DNA of 64,000 nucleotides from Ephemerocybe angulata (Eukaryota > Basidiomycota > Agaricomycetes > Agaricales > Psathyrellaceae). The stretch is from positions 843,878 to 907,877 of the forward strand of contig JAACJK010000059.1 in NCBI GenBank assembly GCA_013368325.1. The letters run 5' to 3'. The notes under the pieces are model-generated. The model saw only the letters and a program-made list of their open reading frames with translations. It did not search any database and was not told where the DNA came from. Numbering within the stretch: position 1 is the stretch's first letter; each line of letters opens with the position of its first letter. Of this stretch, positions 46,897 through 56,670 are shown one piece after another. Position numbers and translations under genes: made by a program.

Positions 46897-47268
46897 TTAG
46901 TTATATCTTCGGTCGGTTTCAAATATCTTATGGTCTACTTGTCACGGTTTCTGTATACCTGTGTTGTTTCGTGGTTGAATTGGTGGTGGACGTTTGATAA
47001 TGGCGCCGGCGCCTATTTTCGGCGCTTGGAGCAGGGAAAGCTTCCCCGGTACTTGAGCGGCCTCATATACACCAACTTCATCGGATGCACCAAAGTACTC
47101 AGCATTGTTCCAGATGATCTCTTTCTACACACATATGTGCCATCGACTACAGTCCGTGCTACAGGATTCCATATAGGGTATAAAGGGCGCGCGCCTAACG
47201 ATTCGGATGTCAGCGAAAGAGACAGAGACAGTTCAGTGCGCTCACACATATTAGACCATACCCTGGGC
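46897..47268. other. Intergenic between two F-box loci
   Basis: 372 bases with only shadow frames. It should hold the 3' flank of the intact F-box gene. No missing F-box exon for the 46034-46896 relic is visible here. Confidence 0.5.
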
Positions 47269-48918
47269 CTAGCTAGGCGGACTCCATGCAACCTGCAGAT
47301 CCGGAAGCCTTGTTTGGAAGAGCTCCGTGTCACTCCTCTCAAAGTGAAGGCACCGATACATCCTCAACTTCTTGATCTGCTTCGGGCGGGACACCATTGC
47401 CTCAAGCAGGTCCAGAATGGGCCCAAGGGAAATGCCCTGGGTCGTGTATCTGAAGTTCACCCCGTCCAACACCAAGTTCTCCAACGCAGAGAAGGGGGTA
47501 GTTCTTGCCCCCGCAGGACATTTCAGGGCCGTGACAAACCCACGCGGAAGCGCCTGCTTGATCGTGATAAAGCGCAAGTACGGTAGGTCGCTAAAGAGCT
47601 CCGTCCAAACGGATGCGTGGACGGCGCCGACACTGTCGAATTCGAGCGTGTGGAGCGGGGTCAGCCCTGCGCGACCGATGCTCCTCAAGATCGGCTCGAC
47701 TGAGAGGTTGTGGCCTGGAAAGTGCAGAACCATGTCGGTGACGATGGGTTTGGAGCCTTCGGGACGGCTGAACGCGAGGGAGAGTGTGTCTCCGATGTAG
47801 CCGTGACCGCGATCGAAACCTTCTCGCTGGTCCGAGGACTTGAGCCGAAGACTCTGCACTTCGTTTCGCGCGAGGTCCCAGGATGACGAAAGTGCCTTCA
47901 AGAAGGAGCTTAAGTCTCTATATTGGTCTTTGAAGCTTATTTGGAGTTCCTTCAACTTGGGAAGATAAACGACTTGGAGGAAGGCATCGATTGCTGGCAT
48001 CGGGGCGGACAGTCGCAGTGTCTCGAGGTGCTTCAGCGTGAGTGTCGAAACTGAAGGGTAGGGGTCCGAGGGAAGTAGCCCAGCTATTGCGAGATAGTTC
48101 AAGAGAGGCATGTCCGCCAAAGAGGACATAACCTCCCCTGGAGATGCCCCAGTAGTAAGCTGGCCGTTTCTGGGACGGATGCACAAGAAGGTCAGGGATG
48201 GGGCTAACGGGATGGATCGCCAATCGGATATATGGAACCCTTCCAGGGAGAGGTACTCGAGGAGAGGAGCTTCGTGCTGTAAGAAAGGTTCCGGTAGCTT
48301 GTTATCTTCTTGCTCTGCCAGTGTGGGATACTTGAGCCGGAGGAACTTGAGGTTGGGCGTCTCTGAGGTGCACGTCGGCCAAACCGTCTCGAGCGGGATG
48401 TGCTCGTCTAACTCTATATCGACAGACCGCAGGCGGCGGCTTTGCGAAAGAGCGGTGGTGAGGATGTCAAGGAACTTATGATTCTCTACAAGGTCGATCG
48501 AGATGCTGAGAGGTGCTTGTAACGATCTTTCAAGCATGAGCTGGGTGAATGTGAGATTGCTGAACAAAAGGTTTGACCATAGTCTGCCACACTTCATCGC
48601 AACATCTCTCCAATGGCGGCAAACCCGAGTCACAGTTAGCCATGGTTTCATCATTCCAAGCGCAGTACGAGAATTGTCCGTTGAACGGCGCGTCTCTGAG
48701 ACAAAGCTCACGAGGATTGTCGACAGAATCTCGGGAGGGAGAAGGTTGACGGGAAGCATTCTGTTTCTGAAGTTCCTCAGAGCACACACTTCGCCCTCTC
48801 CAGCCTGGATTTCGCCCTTAATCTCCGACAAACGTGTGTCCACTCGCTGCCGATGCGCATCGAATTCGGGAGGCTCCGTTTCGACCTGGAGTAGTCTTTC
48901 GGTTGGAAGAGGCCACAT
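47269..48918 (-). CDS. F-box/leucine-rich-repeat-like protein
   Basis: A single 549-codon exon from ATG 48918. Start MWPLPTERLLQVETEPPEFD, a short heptad-like stretch (RVDTRLSEIKGEIQAGEGEV), then the F-box-like motif NLLPPEILSTILVSFV followed by WLTVTRVCRHWRDVAMKCGR and LWSNLLF (about residues 58-125). This is the layout of the very large agaricomycete F-box family. The remainder has irregular LRR-like strands such as LLEYLSLEGFHISDWRSIPL and LHTLEFDSVGAVHASVW. The predicted role is an SCF adaptor with unknown targets. The coding frame is intact, in contrast to both neighbours of the same type. Confidence 0.85.
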   Translation of the reverse strand: MWPLPTERLLQVETEPPEFDAHRQRVDTRLSEIKGEIQAGEGEVCALRNFRNRMLPVNLLPPEILSTILVSFVSETRRSTDNSRTALGMMKPWLTVTRVCRHWRDVAMKCGRLWSNLLFSNLTFTQLMLERSLQAPLSISIDLVENHKFLDILTTALSQSRRLRSVDIELDEHIPLETVWPTCTSETPNLKFLRLKYPTLAEQEDNKLPEPFLQHEAPLLEYLSLEGFHISDWRSIPLAPSLTFLCIRPRNGQLTTGASPGEVMSSLADMPLLNYLAIAGLLPSDPYPSVSTLTLKHLETLRLSAPMPAIDAFLQVVYLPKLKELQISFKDQYRDLSSFLKALSSSWDLARNEVQSLRLKSSDQREGFDRGHGYIGDTLSLAFSRPEGSKPIVTDMVLHFPGHNLSVEPILRSIGRAGLTPLHTLEFDSVGAVHASVWTELFSDLPYLRFITIKQALPRGFVTALKCPAGARTTPFSALENLVLDGVNFRYTTQGISLGPILDLLEAMVSRPKQIKKLRMYRCLHFERSDTELFQTRLPDLQVAWSPPS

Positions 48919-49334
48919 CTAGTGGTACGGGTTTAGTCCATTCACTGAGAATACAAGAGAGTCAGATATCCCATACTTGGAGGAGTTTGCGAGGCGACCG
49001 AAGGGGCACGATGTGGTTGTGGTTCAAGAAGGGTAGGCGGAGGACGGGATCATTAAAGTCTGATGGCCATCAAAAGCTCCTATCTTAGGCTGGGAGAGGA
49101 GGCTTAGGTTGAGACAAAGTTGAGACTTTAGCCTGGCAGCACTTACGCTACTCATAGGTACCTATGCAGGGAGTGTACATGGGAATGGATTCTTTTCCGC
49201 TAGAAGTAGGCCAAACTGAAGTATGCGATGGTATTGTATCGCCAAAACATTATAAAAGTTTAGTATGGTAAGGGAATAGAGGTCGTTCACGGTTGCCATT
49301 CGTATTACAATAGTAGTATGACGAAAATGGTATT
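48919..49334. other. Intergenic between two F-box loci
   Basis: About 416 bases: promoter of the 47269-48918 gene and the 3' flank of the broken paralogue. AT-rich toward 49330; no other feature seen. Confidence 0.5.
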
Positions 49335-50894
49335 CTAGTCATCCTCATCGTCCGAGACCATCTCGGCATTATCCCACTTAACCTCTGTCTCAGGAAGTAA
49401 TTCCTGCATAGTTCTCCTGTAAGAGTCCCTCAGATATCTACAGCCTTGAATTTCGATGAAGGGCACAGGGTGCGGCCTCGATTGCAAGGCTGCCAGAAGA
49501 GACCCAAAGGTGGCTGCCGCAGCGTCGATGGCAGCTTTTCGTCGCGCCTCCCCATCACCGAAGCCAATGTAGCGCATGGAAAGAAATTCCAGGGCGCGGA
49601 ATGGTGTAATATCGCTGGCGGGGTCGACACGAAGCGCCTGAACGAAGACTTTGACCTCCGTGGTATCAAGTTTGATTTTCGCCAAGTTTGGGAGGACAGC
49701 AAAGACATCGCAGGAAGCTTCCCCCATCCATATTCCACGCCATGCTAGGGAGCGGACCGGAGCCGATGAATTTGGGTCCTGCATCCACCACTGGCTTCCA
49801 GGATAAGGCTAAAGCTGCGAAGAGATCATCGAGACTCGCATGATCGCCAAGCCTCCCGGCAACCTCTATCTCGAGATTTGAGACGTTGGAAATGTCGACG
49901 GCGCGAAGGAAGTTGATCAGGGCAGGGGCTTGATCGACGAGTCCCAGGGCTTGGACCTCGGAAAGGACGAACGGCGGGCGGCCAGTCGGGGTGAGGGGTG
50001 CCGTGTATTGATTTACTGGGAGGATATGGGAAAGCCCGAGTTTTCGGAGTGAAGGAATGCGGTTCAAAGCAACCAGAAACTCTTCGGAGGTGGGGCGGCG
50101 TTGTGCGCCGGCGTGCGCGTGAAGGCCTAAAACCTTCAACTTGATCCCTAAAGGGAGGTCTTTCCAGCTTGCGACCTTGCAGCCGTAGAGTTCCAAATAA
50201 CGGAGCGACGGGACTTCGGAGGGAAAGCTTCCTGGAAAGCTGAAGCTGTCCTTTTCATCCTTAAAAATGACGGTTTGGAGTACAGGTGTAGGCTCCGCTG
50301 GCCACTGGCTCAACCGAGTACCAAGCGTACCCAGGCCGTTTCGAGTGCTGAAATCGATGCTTTGAGTGCGGCTTATGTGGTTTAGAGCCGTTCGTAGGAT
50401 AGGGAGATCTCCTCGCCTGTCCCCTCGCGTGGAGCTCCCCAGTGTGACAGGGTGAGAGGAGCGTTCCTTGACCGCTCCAGCATAAGCTGCATAAGCTCTG
50501 GGGTCCTGAAGCAGATGTCTGTCCACAGAGAAGGCGAGGAGATTGCAACCTCCCTCCATTGGCGGCAGACATGAGTAACGCGAGGTATCCAGGCCGCGGG
50601 TCTGCAATTGAGTCGACATTCGAGGGCGACATAGAGGAAGATGTCTGATAAGATCTCGGCGGGTACGCTGCGGTTCTGGACATAGTGTTTCGGAATGCCT
50701 TTAAAGCAAGTATTTCCTTCTCGAGTTCCAGGACGCGTTGCTCGACTATGAAGGCTATGAAGGCCCGATTGCACATTTAATGCGAATTTTATTTGAGTGT
50801 CGAAATTGTGTCGAAACTTGAGTTTATGTGGGAGGTCGAAAGTTTTGGTGAGGAAGGTCGAAAACTCTACCACGGTGTCGAAATTTCCGCGCAT
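49335..50894 (-). pseudogene. F-box/LRR paralogue broken by two frameshifts and a deletion
   Basis: Three minus-strand frames together resemble the neighbouring F-box protein. The first (50894-50382) has the F-box-like NRSVPAEILSDIFLYVALE, WIPRVTHVCRQWREVAISSP and SLWTDICF. The second (to 49666) continues DLPILRTALNHISRTQSIDF, then FPSEVPSLRYLELYGCKVAS. The third (49784-49335) has WRGIWMGEASCDVFAVLPNL and ends EMVSDDEDD. No GT-AG pair of plausible length fits the first switch near 50430 or the second near 49780, and compared with the 549-residue paralogue about 70 residues are missing at the second. A damaged gene is the simplest reading; assembly errors are possible. Confidence 0.72.
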
Positions 50895-51075
50895 GTCCTA
50901 AAAGGGGGCAGAATCAGCGATGGCCCCATATGGGGCCACCGGCTCCTTAGCCGCCCAGGCCAATGGAACAAGCGCCTGGGCTTGCTTCTCGTAAACACGC
51001 TACACATTGAACATAGCAAATATCATAACATTGAACATAGCAAATATCATAAAGCCTAGTAAAAACAAGCGAGCA

Positions 51076-52209
51076 CTACATAATGTTCTCATCAGAGTCA
51101 GAAATAGAGAGAAAATACAGATTTCCATCCCAACCGTTCTTGCTATGGAGCCACGTATCCATCCCTTGATCAGTGTGAAAAACGAGAGATACCCGTTTGC
51201 CCTCGTAGTGTCGGTTAAAGTGGGATATCTGCTTTGAGCGGAAAATAACGGCATCCCCACTGCGCATGCGGATGACGATGCCAGGCTCGACAAGGCACAG
51301 CTCACCTCCGGTGCAATCTGAGATTTGGAATACGATGCAGATCTCCTTATCTCCCCAGTCTCGGTGAACGATTGTGGCGACATTGAAGTTGATAACGAAA
51401 CCAGTAAGTGGATGGAGAGGCGGCTCCTGCGCAACTGGAAGGACCTCCACGGTTTGTTCAAGAATTTTGAACTCCCCTGGAAGCAGAGCTTCAAGCTTGA
51501 AAACAGTTGGTAAGTAAACGGTCACATTTGGGTCACATCAAGCTATCCGATAAAAACGCACCTGTGCTGTGAACCACTCAAGCATTGGGCCCAATGCTGC
51601 TAGGAGCACACCTTTCTCTTCAAAATAGTCCCTGGACTCTGCAGATTCCCGGGGTCCTGTCGTGCTTGTATTGACAAAGCGCTTCCCCTCTCGCCGTATA
51701 GACGATGGCTCAGCATCACAGGGTGCTCCTGTTCCCTGTTATTTTGCCATCCTCATTAATAAGTATACAAACAAATGATTCAAGGGACTCACATGCTTCG
51801 CAAACCGATTGTAGTAGGAGAAATGAATAGCATTGAACGGTTGGCCCGTATGTTTTTCTGAGTCAATGCTTTCAACGCGATTCGGGAATATGAGCTCAAT
51901 GGCGTCAAGCATGTTGCGTCGGAGAGTCTCAGGCATATTTGCCATGATAATAGCCACAAGTTTGTCATCAACGCCCGTAATCTTGACGATTTTTCTACAG
52001 AGGGTGTAAGATGATTTCTTTCTACGTTTGAAAACTGACATACCCGTCGAATAAGCTGGTATCAAGCAGGGTATACTGCGACTGCTGTGTTTTCTTCCCA
52101 TTCTGCAGCTGTGCCTTAAGCTAGAGACAGTGATAAGTTTAATGAGAAATAAAATGAAAGTGAAACACACCGTCGTTTCAAAAGCCTTTGTATCCTGAGG
52201 AGTCTTCAT
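51076..52209 (-). CDS. TET/JBP-like 2-oxoglutarate Fe(II) dioxygenase (catalytic part)
   Basis: Predicted nucleic-acid base oxygenase of the TET/JBP superfamily, which is expanded in Agaricomycetes. Five exons read from ATG 52209: MKTPQDTKAFETT, LKAQLQNGKKTQQSQYTLLD, KIVKITGVDDKLVAII...PFNAIHFSYYNRFAKH, GTGAPCDAEPSSIRREGKRF...LEWFTAQ, then LEALLPGEFKILEQTVEVLP to the stop at 51076. The double-stranded beta-helix carries the iron ligands as HRD (VATIVHRDWGDKEICIVF) and the distal His in SKQISHFNRHY, followed by the 2OG-binding Arg in EGKRVSLVFHTD; GGELCLVEPGIVIRMRSGD is the strand between. All catalytic residues are present, so activity is plausible; 5-methylcytosine is the likely but untested substrate. 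The frame upstream (52222-53080) is continuous except for a single TGA, see the next entry. Confidence 0.8.
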
Positions 52210-52221
52210 TGACTTGTTAAT

Positions 52222-53075
52222 TCAAGCCCGATGTTTGGCTGTGAAAGTGACTCGGCTAGGACGTTTCCTGCCAAACTTGATGTCCATGTTGTCCTTGGGA
52301 TTGAACTTGGTCGTGATGAGGTGAACGTTCTGGGGGTTACGGGTGGCGTCCCAGTTAATGGGCTTTGGCATGAAGAACAAGTCAATGGGAAACTTGGGAA
52401 GAATGTGGGAGAATGTGGACTCGGACTCCCCGTCTTTCCAACACTGCCTAACCAGGTCAGCTGTGGCTTGAGACTGTAGGCATGCAGCCTGGTGCAGAAC
52501 ATGAACATTGTTTAACCTCCATATGAAGTCACCGGTGACAACTGTGTAGACCGGTGCCCAAACTGCTGTATCTCTTGGTCGATCGAATAGTCTGTCACGC
52601 ACTCTAAGTACTTTGCCTAGCGTATAGAGAAGGCGTACTCACTCGAATCCAAACTGAGTCCAGAATCTGTCGTTTGCCGGAATGTCAGTGCAATCAAGCA
52701 TGCCAGTTTTGTCGTTGCCCAGTTCGAGAAAGGATTTTGGGAAAAGAATGTCGAAGGATATGGGGTATGATGAACGTAACTGGACAACCGCCGGGATAAT
52801 GTCCATAATAACAGTGCGGCCCTCTGGAGAGTTATCTGGATACCTGATGATCCTGAACAGAGAGTTCACTTGGGTGCACGATAGCTTGTTGAAGATGTTC
52901 TTGATACGTGCAGCAGCGAGAATTAAGAGAAGGTAAACAGAGCCTAAAAGTAATCAGTATGTGCAGCATAAGACACGAATTCAATAATAGCATACCAGCA
53001 GAGGCTATTAAGGCAGCCTTGAGTCCCTTAGCATAGTGGCGCTGATGCGCCTTCAGCGCGTCTACCCACTAAAAA
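52222..53075 (-). CDS. Upstream coding segment in frame with the TET/JBP-like gene, ended by a TGA
   Basis: Three minus-strand exons: about 53075-53000 (WVDALKAHQRHYAKGLKAAL), about 52945-52641 (YLLLILAAARIKNIFNKLSC ... PANDRFWTQFGFE) and 52602-52222 (VRDRLFDRPRDTAVWAPVYT ... TFTAKHRA then TGA). Splices keep frame; the 39-nt intron near 52602-52640 is short. No ATG is seen at the left, so the true 5' end is missing or unrecognised. After the TGA the same frame continues ATT AAC AAG TCA ATG into the dioxygenase. Either this is the N-terminal half of one gene now split by a nonsense change, or a separate upstream protein. I recognise no domain in this part. Confidence 0.6.
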
Positions 53076-53099
53076 TCGCGATTTACCTTAATAAATACG

Positions 53100-54520
53100 C
53101 GATTCCCACTGCATATCATCTATCAAAAGACCTGCACCAATGTAAAGGGGAACAAGAGTCAGAGCCGAGCCCAGAGCTGCTGACTTAGCCTCTCTGACCT
53201 ACGCGCGGGACTACGAGAAGTGACGAGTAGCCTCAAGCAGGTAAGACCTACCTTCGCGAGACACTTGCTACTTTAAGGAGACACGCGCGGGACAACTATG
53301 GGATCGACTTGGCAAGTAACGGACATAGGCAGAGTAGTGCATATCAATGGGAAGCCCCCTACCCATCCCTTCGTATCTCGCGAGAACACTCTCGCCACAC
53401 CCAGAGTCGAGAGATCACCGTGACATCAGTAGTCGAGAGGGATTGCACCCGAGCCCCTGATAAGCGCCGGAGTATAGCTCCCGCGCGACTTGATCTTCAC
53501 GAGAGGTGGCACGTCGAGAGGTCGATCACACCTCGAGATGTTCGCAATCAAACCACGTCTCGGGAAAGTTCTGGGATCGCCATCGGCTGAGGGGAGAACT
53601 CGGTACAGGCACCCGCGTGTAACACAGGGGAAGCGGAACCGGCACAACTTAAGCGCCCCACGATTCCCTTGCCCGGGTATCGGATGGATCATCCGCGGCT
53701 CCACTCTATCAGAGGGAAACCACAATCAGAGATAAGAATAGGTCGGCCCACACGAGACGAGTGGCGCGGCGTGTACGAAGAAGTCGGTTGGTGGCAACGG
53801 CACAGTCTTGGGTATTTACCCGGGCGCTAATTGGCCTTGAGCTCAACCTCGAGAGGTCTTCCCTCCTATCTCTATGTTTCATTTGGACCGTTTTGGAATG
53901 TATCGCGATCACATGTGTTTCTCATCTGTTTGTCTTGGAGCTTGTTTGTAAATATTCGGCATGTACTTAAGTCTCGCAAGTAGTTTAGAGAAAATCAGTT
54001 ACCCCCCAGTTTTCATCTTTCAAGTCTCTAAGTCAAAGTCTAAAGTCTAGCCGTCGCGCTATCTGTCTGTCTGTCTGTCTGGTCGTCGTGCCAATTGTCT
54101 TTAAGTTTTCTGTTCCTTTTGCGAAGCTCTCGAGCCTAGTGAAAGCCCTCTCGTGGTAGCGACCTCGTCCTCCCGAGACCCCACCCTCTCATCGAGAACC
54201 TATATCACCCCGAAGCGCGGTCGAGTCTAGAACTCCCCTTCAAACTTGCTAGTTGCGAGTACCTTAGAGTCGACCTAGTCCTCTAGTCCAATACATTACT
54301 TTGCCCGCTCTACCTCGAGCGAGTTGCCCCTCAGCTACCCTAGTGTGGTTGTGTGTGTGTTGTGTGTTGTGTTTGTTGTTTTGGTTAGAGGCGTGTTTGG
54401 CTCTTAGCCCCGTAGCCGCACATCATCTGGAGCCCACCGCGAGGGGGAGTCAGAATCGATCAAAGCTTCATTCGTGATCAAGCTCTCGAGCGAGATCCGT
54501 TTGTCCGTTTCAGATAGTAA
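53100..54520. repeat. Presumed 5' LTR and leader of the Ty3-like retroelement
   Basis: Non-coding stretch before gag, with dense CGAGAGGT, CTCGCGA and GGGCGCTTAA-like words that recur at 63780-64000. A possible left end is TGTAAAGGGG at 53141. A promoter-like T/A-rich stretch runs 53870-54130. The candidate primer-binding site lies at 54154. The matching 3' LTR is not in the window, so the LTR ends cannot be proved. It contains a (TCTG)5 microsatellite at 54062-54081 and a TG/TTG-rich run at 54346-54380. Confidence 0.5.
54154..54167 (+). other. Candidate primer-binding site for minus-strand synthesis
   Basis: TGGTAGCGACCTCG resembles the TGGTAGCGCC-type sites complementary to the 3' end of initiator methionine tRNA used by many Ty elements; the first eight bases fit. 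The preceding bases (CCCTCTCG) do not end in the usual CA, so the assignment is tentative. Confidence 0.4.
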
Positions 54521-54553
54521 ACGAGTTCTATCAACATAGCGTCGAGAAGACCT

Positions 54554-56635
54554 GTGCTTGATAAAGGAAAAGGAGTAGAGCGACCCAGGAAGAACCCAGT
54601 TCTCCCTAGTCAACCCGTTGGAACCCAACCGTCCGTTCGCGCGCGAACGAGAACAGCTGTTGCCGAAGCAGGAACAGAACTAGTTGCCTTTGATAACTAT
54701 CCCAGACCAGGGACAAGTTTCCAAGCACCTACGAACACGAAAGCGAGAAGCAGCAGAGTCGTACCACCGGCTGTACCTCCTACCAGAACCCGCCAAGTCG
54801 CCCCGTTCACGAGAGGAAAACCTCGAACTACCGCACTCGCGCTAGCTTCGAAATCCAATCGCGTAGAACCCGCGCGCAATCCGAGACCAGAGAGTAGAGA
54901 AAGTTCGCAATCCACGAACTCCAGTCGCAGACGCCGTAGAAACCGCAGACATTCGAGTAGCAGTCAATTATCAACGACCCCTACCATGGCTGGCGAACAA
55001 GCGCGAATCCGAGCCCTCGATCCTGATGCCACTGGCGAAGGATTCCCTGGGCTCCCTATGTCGAATAAAAACTTCCCGAATAGTTATTCCGCGAATCGTC
55101 CTAAGTACGATTCTACGAAACCAGAGGAGTTCCTAGAGTATGTGAGACGAGTAGAGGATGTGATCAGCGCATGCGAAATCATCCCGGATCGCTTGAAGAA
55201 GAAGGCATTGGTTCACTTCCGAGATGTGTCGGAACAGAGTCTCTGGACAACGCTACCTGAATATAAAACGGGTACCTACGCGGAGTTCAAAGAGAAACTG
55301 TTCTTGTACCATCCTACAGCAGCACTGCAGAACCGTGGCAGTTTAGCCAGGATCCAGTTGTTGTGTGCGAGGCACCAAGGGATAGGTCTAGACGCGAGTC
55401 ATACCTTATTGCAGTTCGCGCTGAAGTTCAGGGCCGAGGCAGCGAAACTCGAGAAGCATCTCATGAGCAACAATGAATTGGTTAACCTTTTCTTGGGCGC
55501 GTTAGATGAGCCTTTCCGTACGAAAGCATGGGAGGTACTCTCGAAGGAAGCCGAAACGGATGACACCCTGGAAGTCGTTGCAGGAGAGAAGATCATTCCG
55601 TTTGACCGATGGATCTCGTGTGCTGAAAAGTTGGCGGTTCAGAGAGAACGCTTTGGAGAAAGGTTCGGAGGAAAGAAGGGAGGTATCTTGGCTAAACCCT
55701 CGGTCGTCTCTGCCACCCCGAGCACTCCAGCAGTGACTCCCGCGGCCCCATCTAAGTTGTACGAGCCCGGTTGGAACGACGAGCCCACTGTGAAAGTCGA
55801 GTACGAGGACCTCGAACACCGAGTTCTGCAAGGAGTGAGTTCTTTGCTAGACCAGAAATTGAGTGCCATCGATAAAAAGATGATCTCTCGGGATGCCTAT
55901 ATGGAAACTCAACTCGAGGAGTTGCGCGCTGGTCAAGGACGCGCTGACAAGTTCATGCGTCAGCCCAACAACTTCGCGGTTGCAACCCAGCAGAACAATC
56001 CAGGCTCGAGAGGGGGCTTTGGATTCGGAAACAATACGAGAGGACCACCTCCTAGCGCGGGGTCGATTTGCTACTACTGTAATGGACAGGGTCACTTCGC
56101 GAACGACTGTCAAGCCAAGCAGAAACATGTCAGCGAAGGCAAGATTGTATCGGGACCGGATGGGACCTTCGACAAGCATGGTAATCGCCTGCGCAATATG
56201 CCCGGCACCTCCTTGAAAGAGGTAGTAGACAAACTGCCCATGCCCACGGCTAGCCAGAACGTCCAGCACTACTATGATGACAGTGCGGACTATGTGCGCG
56301 ATCAGTTCCATCAAGCGCCGTACCAGGAATCAGAAATGATTACTCGGGACGAAATGAACATTCTGCGAGACGAGATTTATCATCTGAGTTCCTTAAGGGA
56401 ACAAGGATCGTCCGCGCGAGCCAAGAACATGCAGCCACAGGCCCAGTTCGTACAGAAACCAGTGGTCGAGCCTTGGAAGGAGCTCCAGCAGGAGCAGAAG
56501 CGGAGCAATCAATTGATGTCCCAATTAGTCGCGGCACTTACCCCGATGGTTGGGAGGAATCAATTCCCTTTGCAGACGCGGTCTGGAGCGAACCAAGGTG
56601 GCGAGGATGATGAGGGTTTTCTCAGCGACCAGTGA
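54554..56635 (+). CDS. Gag capsid/nucleocapsid protein of the retroelement
   Basis: Structural polyprotein expected to form cytoplasmic virus-like particles. The frame is open from 54521; the first ATG is at 54986 in a good context (ACCATGG, MAGEQARIRALDPDATGEG), leaving an ATG-less basic stretch before it (NSSRRRRRNRRHSSSS) that may come from an upstream exon or non-AUG start. The retrotransposon-gag core runs about 55090-55650 (KYDSTKPEEFLEYVRRVEDV, HTLLQFALKFRAEAAKLEKH, LFLGALDEPFRTKAWEVLS). A CCHC zinc knuckle, CYYCNGQGHFANDC (C-x2-C-x4-H-x4-C), lies at about 56070-56111. It ends ...GFLSDQ at TGA 56633-56635, inside the stem of the frameshift signal. Confidence 0.88.
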   Translation: MLDKGKGVERPRKNPVLPSQPVGTQPSVRARTRTAVAEAGTELVAFDNYPRPGTSFQAPTNTKARSSRVVPPAVPPTRTRQVAPFTRGKPRTTALALASKSNRVEPARNPRPESRESSQSTNSSRRRRRNRRHSSSSQLSTTPTMAGEQARIRALDPDATGEGFPGLPMSNKNFPNSYSANRPKYDSTKPEEFLEYVRRVEDVISACEIIPDRLKKKALVHFRDVSEQSLWTTLPEYKTGTYAEFKEKLFLYHPTAALQNRGSLARIQLLCARHQGIGLDASHTLLQFALKFRAEAAKLEKHLMSNNELVNLFLGALDEPFRTKAWEVLSKEAETDDTLEVVAGEKIIPFDRWISCAEKLAVQRERFGERFGGKKGGILAKPSVVSATPSTPAVTPAAPSKLYEPGWNDEPTVKVEYEDLEHRVLQGVSSLLDQKLSAIDKKMISRDAYMETQLEELRAGQGRADKFMRQPNNFAVATQQNNPGSRGGFGFGNNTRGPPPSAGSICYYCNGQGHFANDCQAKQKHVSEGKIVSGPDGTFDKHGNRLRNMPGTSLKEVVDKLPMPTASQNVQHYYDDSADYVRDQFHQAPYQESEMITRDEMNILRDEIYHLSSLREQGSSARAKNMQPQAQFVQKPVVEPWKELQQEQKRSNQLMSQLVAALTPMVGRNQFPLQTRSGANQGGEDDEGFLSDQ
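56614..56620 (+). promoter_or_regulatory. Slippery heptamer for -1 frameshift, gag to protease
   Basis: GGGTTTT, read in the gag frame as G GGT TTT, fits X XXY YYZ exactly. It lies at the extreme left of the 22-base gag/protease overlap (protease frame opens at 56614 after a TGA at 56611). A stem begins after a 4-base spacer. Confidence 0.85.
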
Positions 56636-56670
56636 AGGACACTGCCGTCGCGAAAAGAACCGTTGGTCGC
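56625..56670 (+). promoter_or_regulatory. Predicted stimulatory stem for the gag-protease frameshift
   Basis: GCGACCAGTG (56625-56634) pairs with CGTTGGTCGC (56661-56670): ten pairs, eight Watson-Crick and two G-U, closing a 26-nt loop. It starts 4 nt after the heptamer. A competing 7-bp stem, GTCGCGA (56647-56653) with TCGCGAC (56667-56673), shares the 3' arm. Confidence 0.7.

Noticed and set aside
53141..54153. Defined 5' LTR with exact ends
   Set aside because: Only a candidate TGTAA start and a partial primer-binding site are visible; the second LTR is not in the window, so ends were not claimed.
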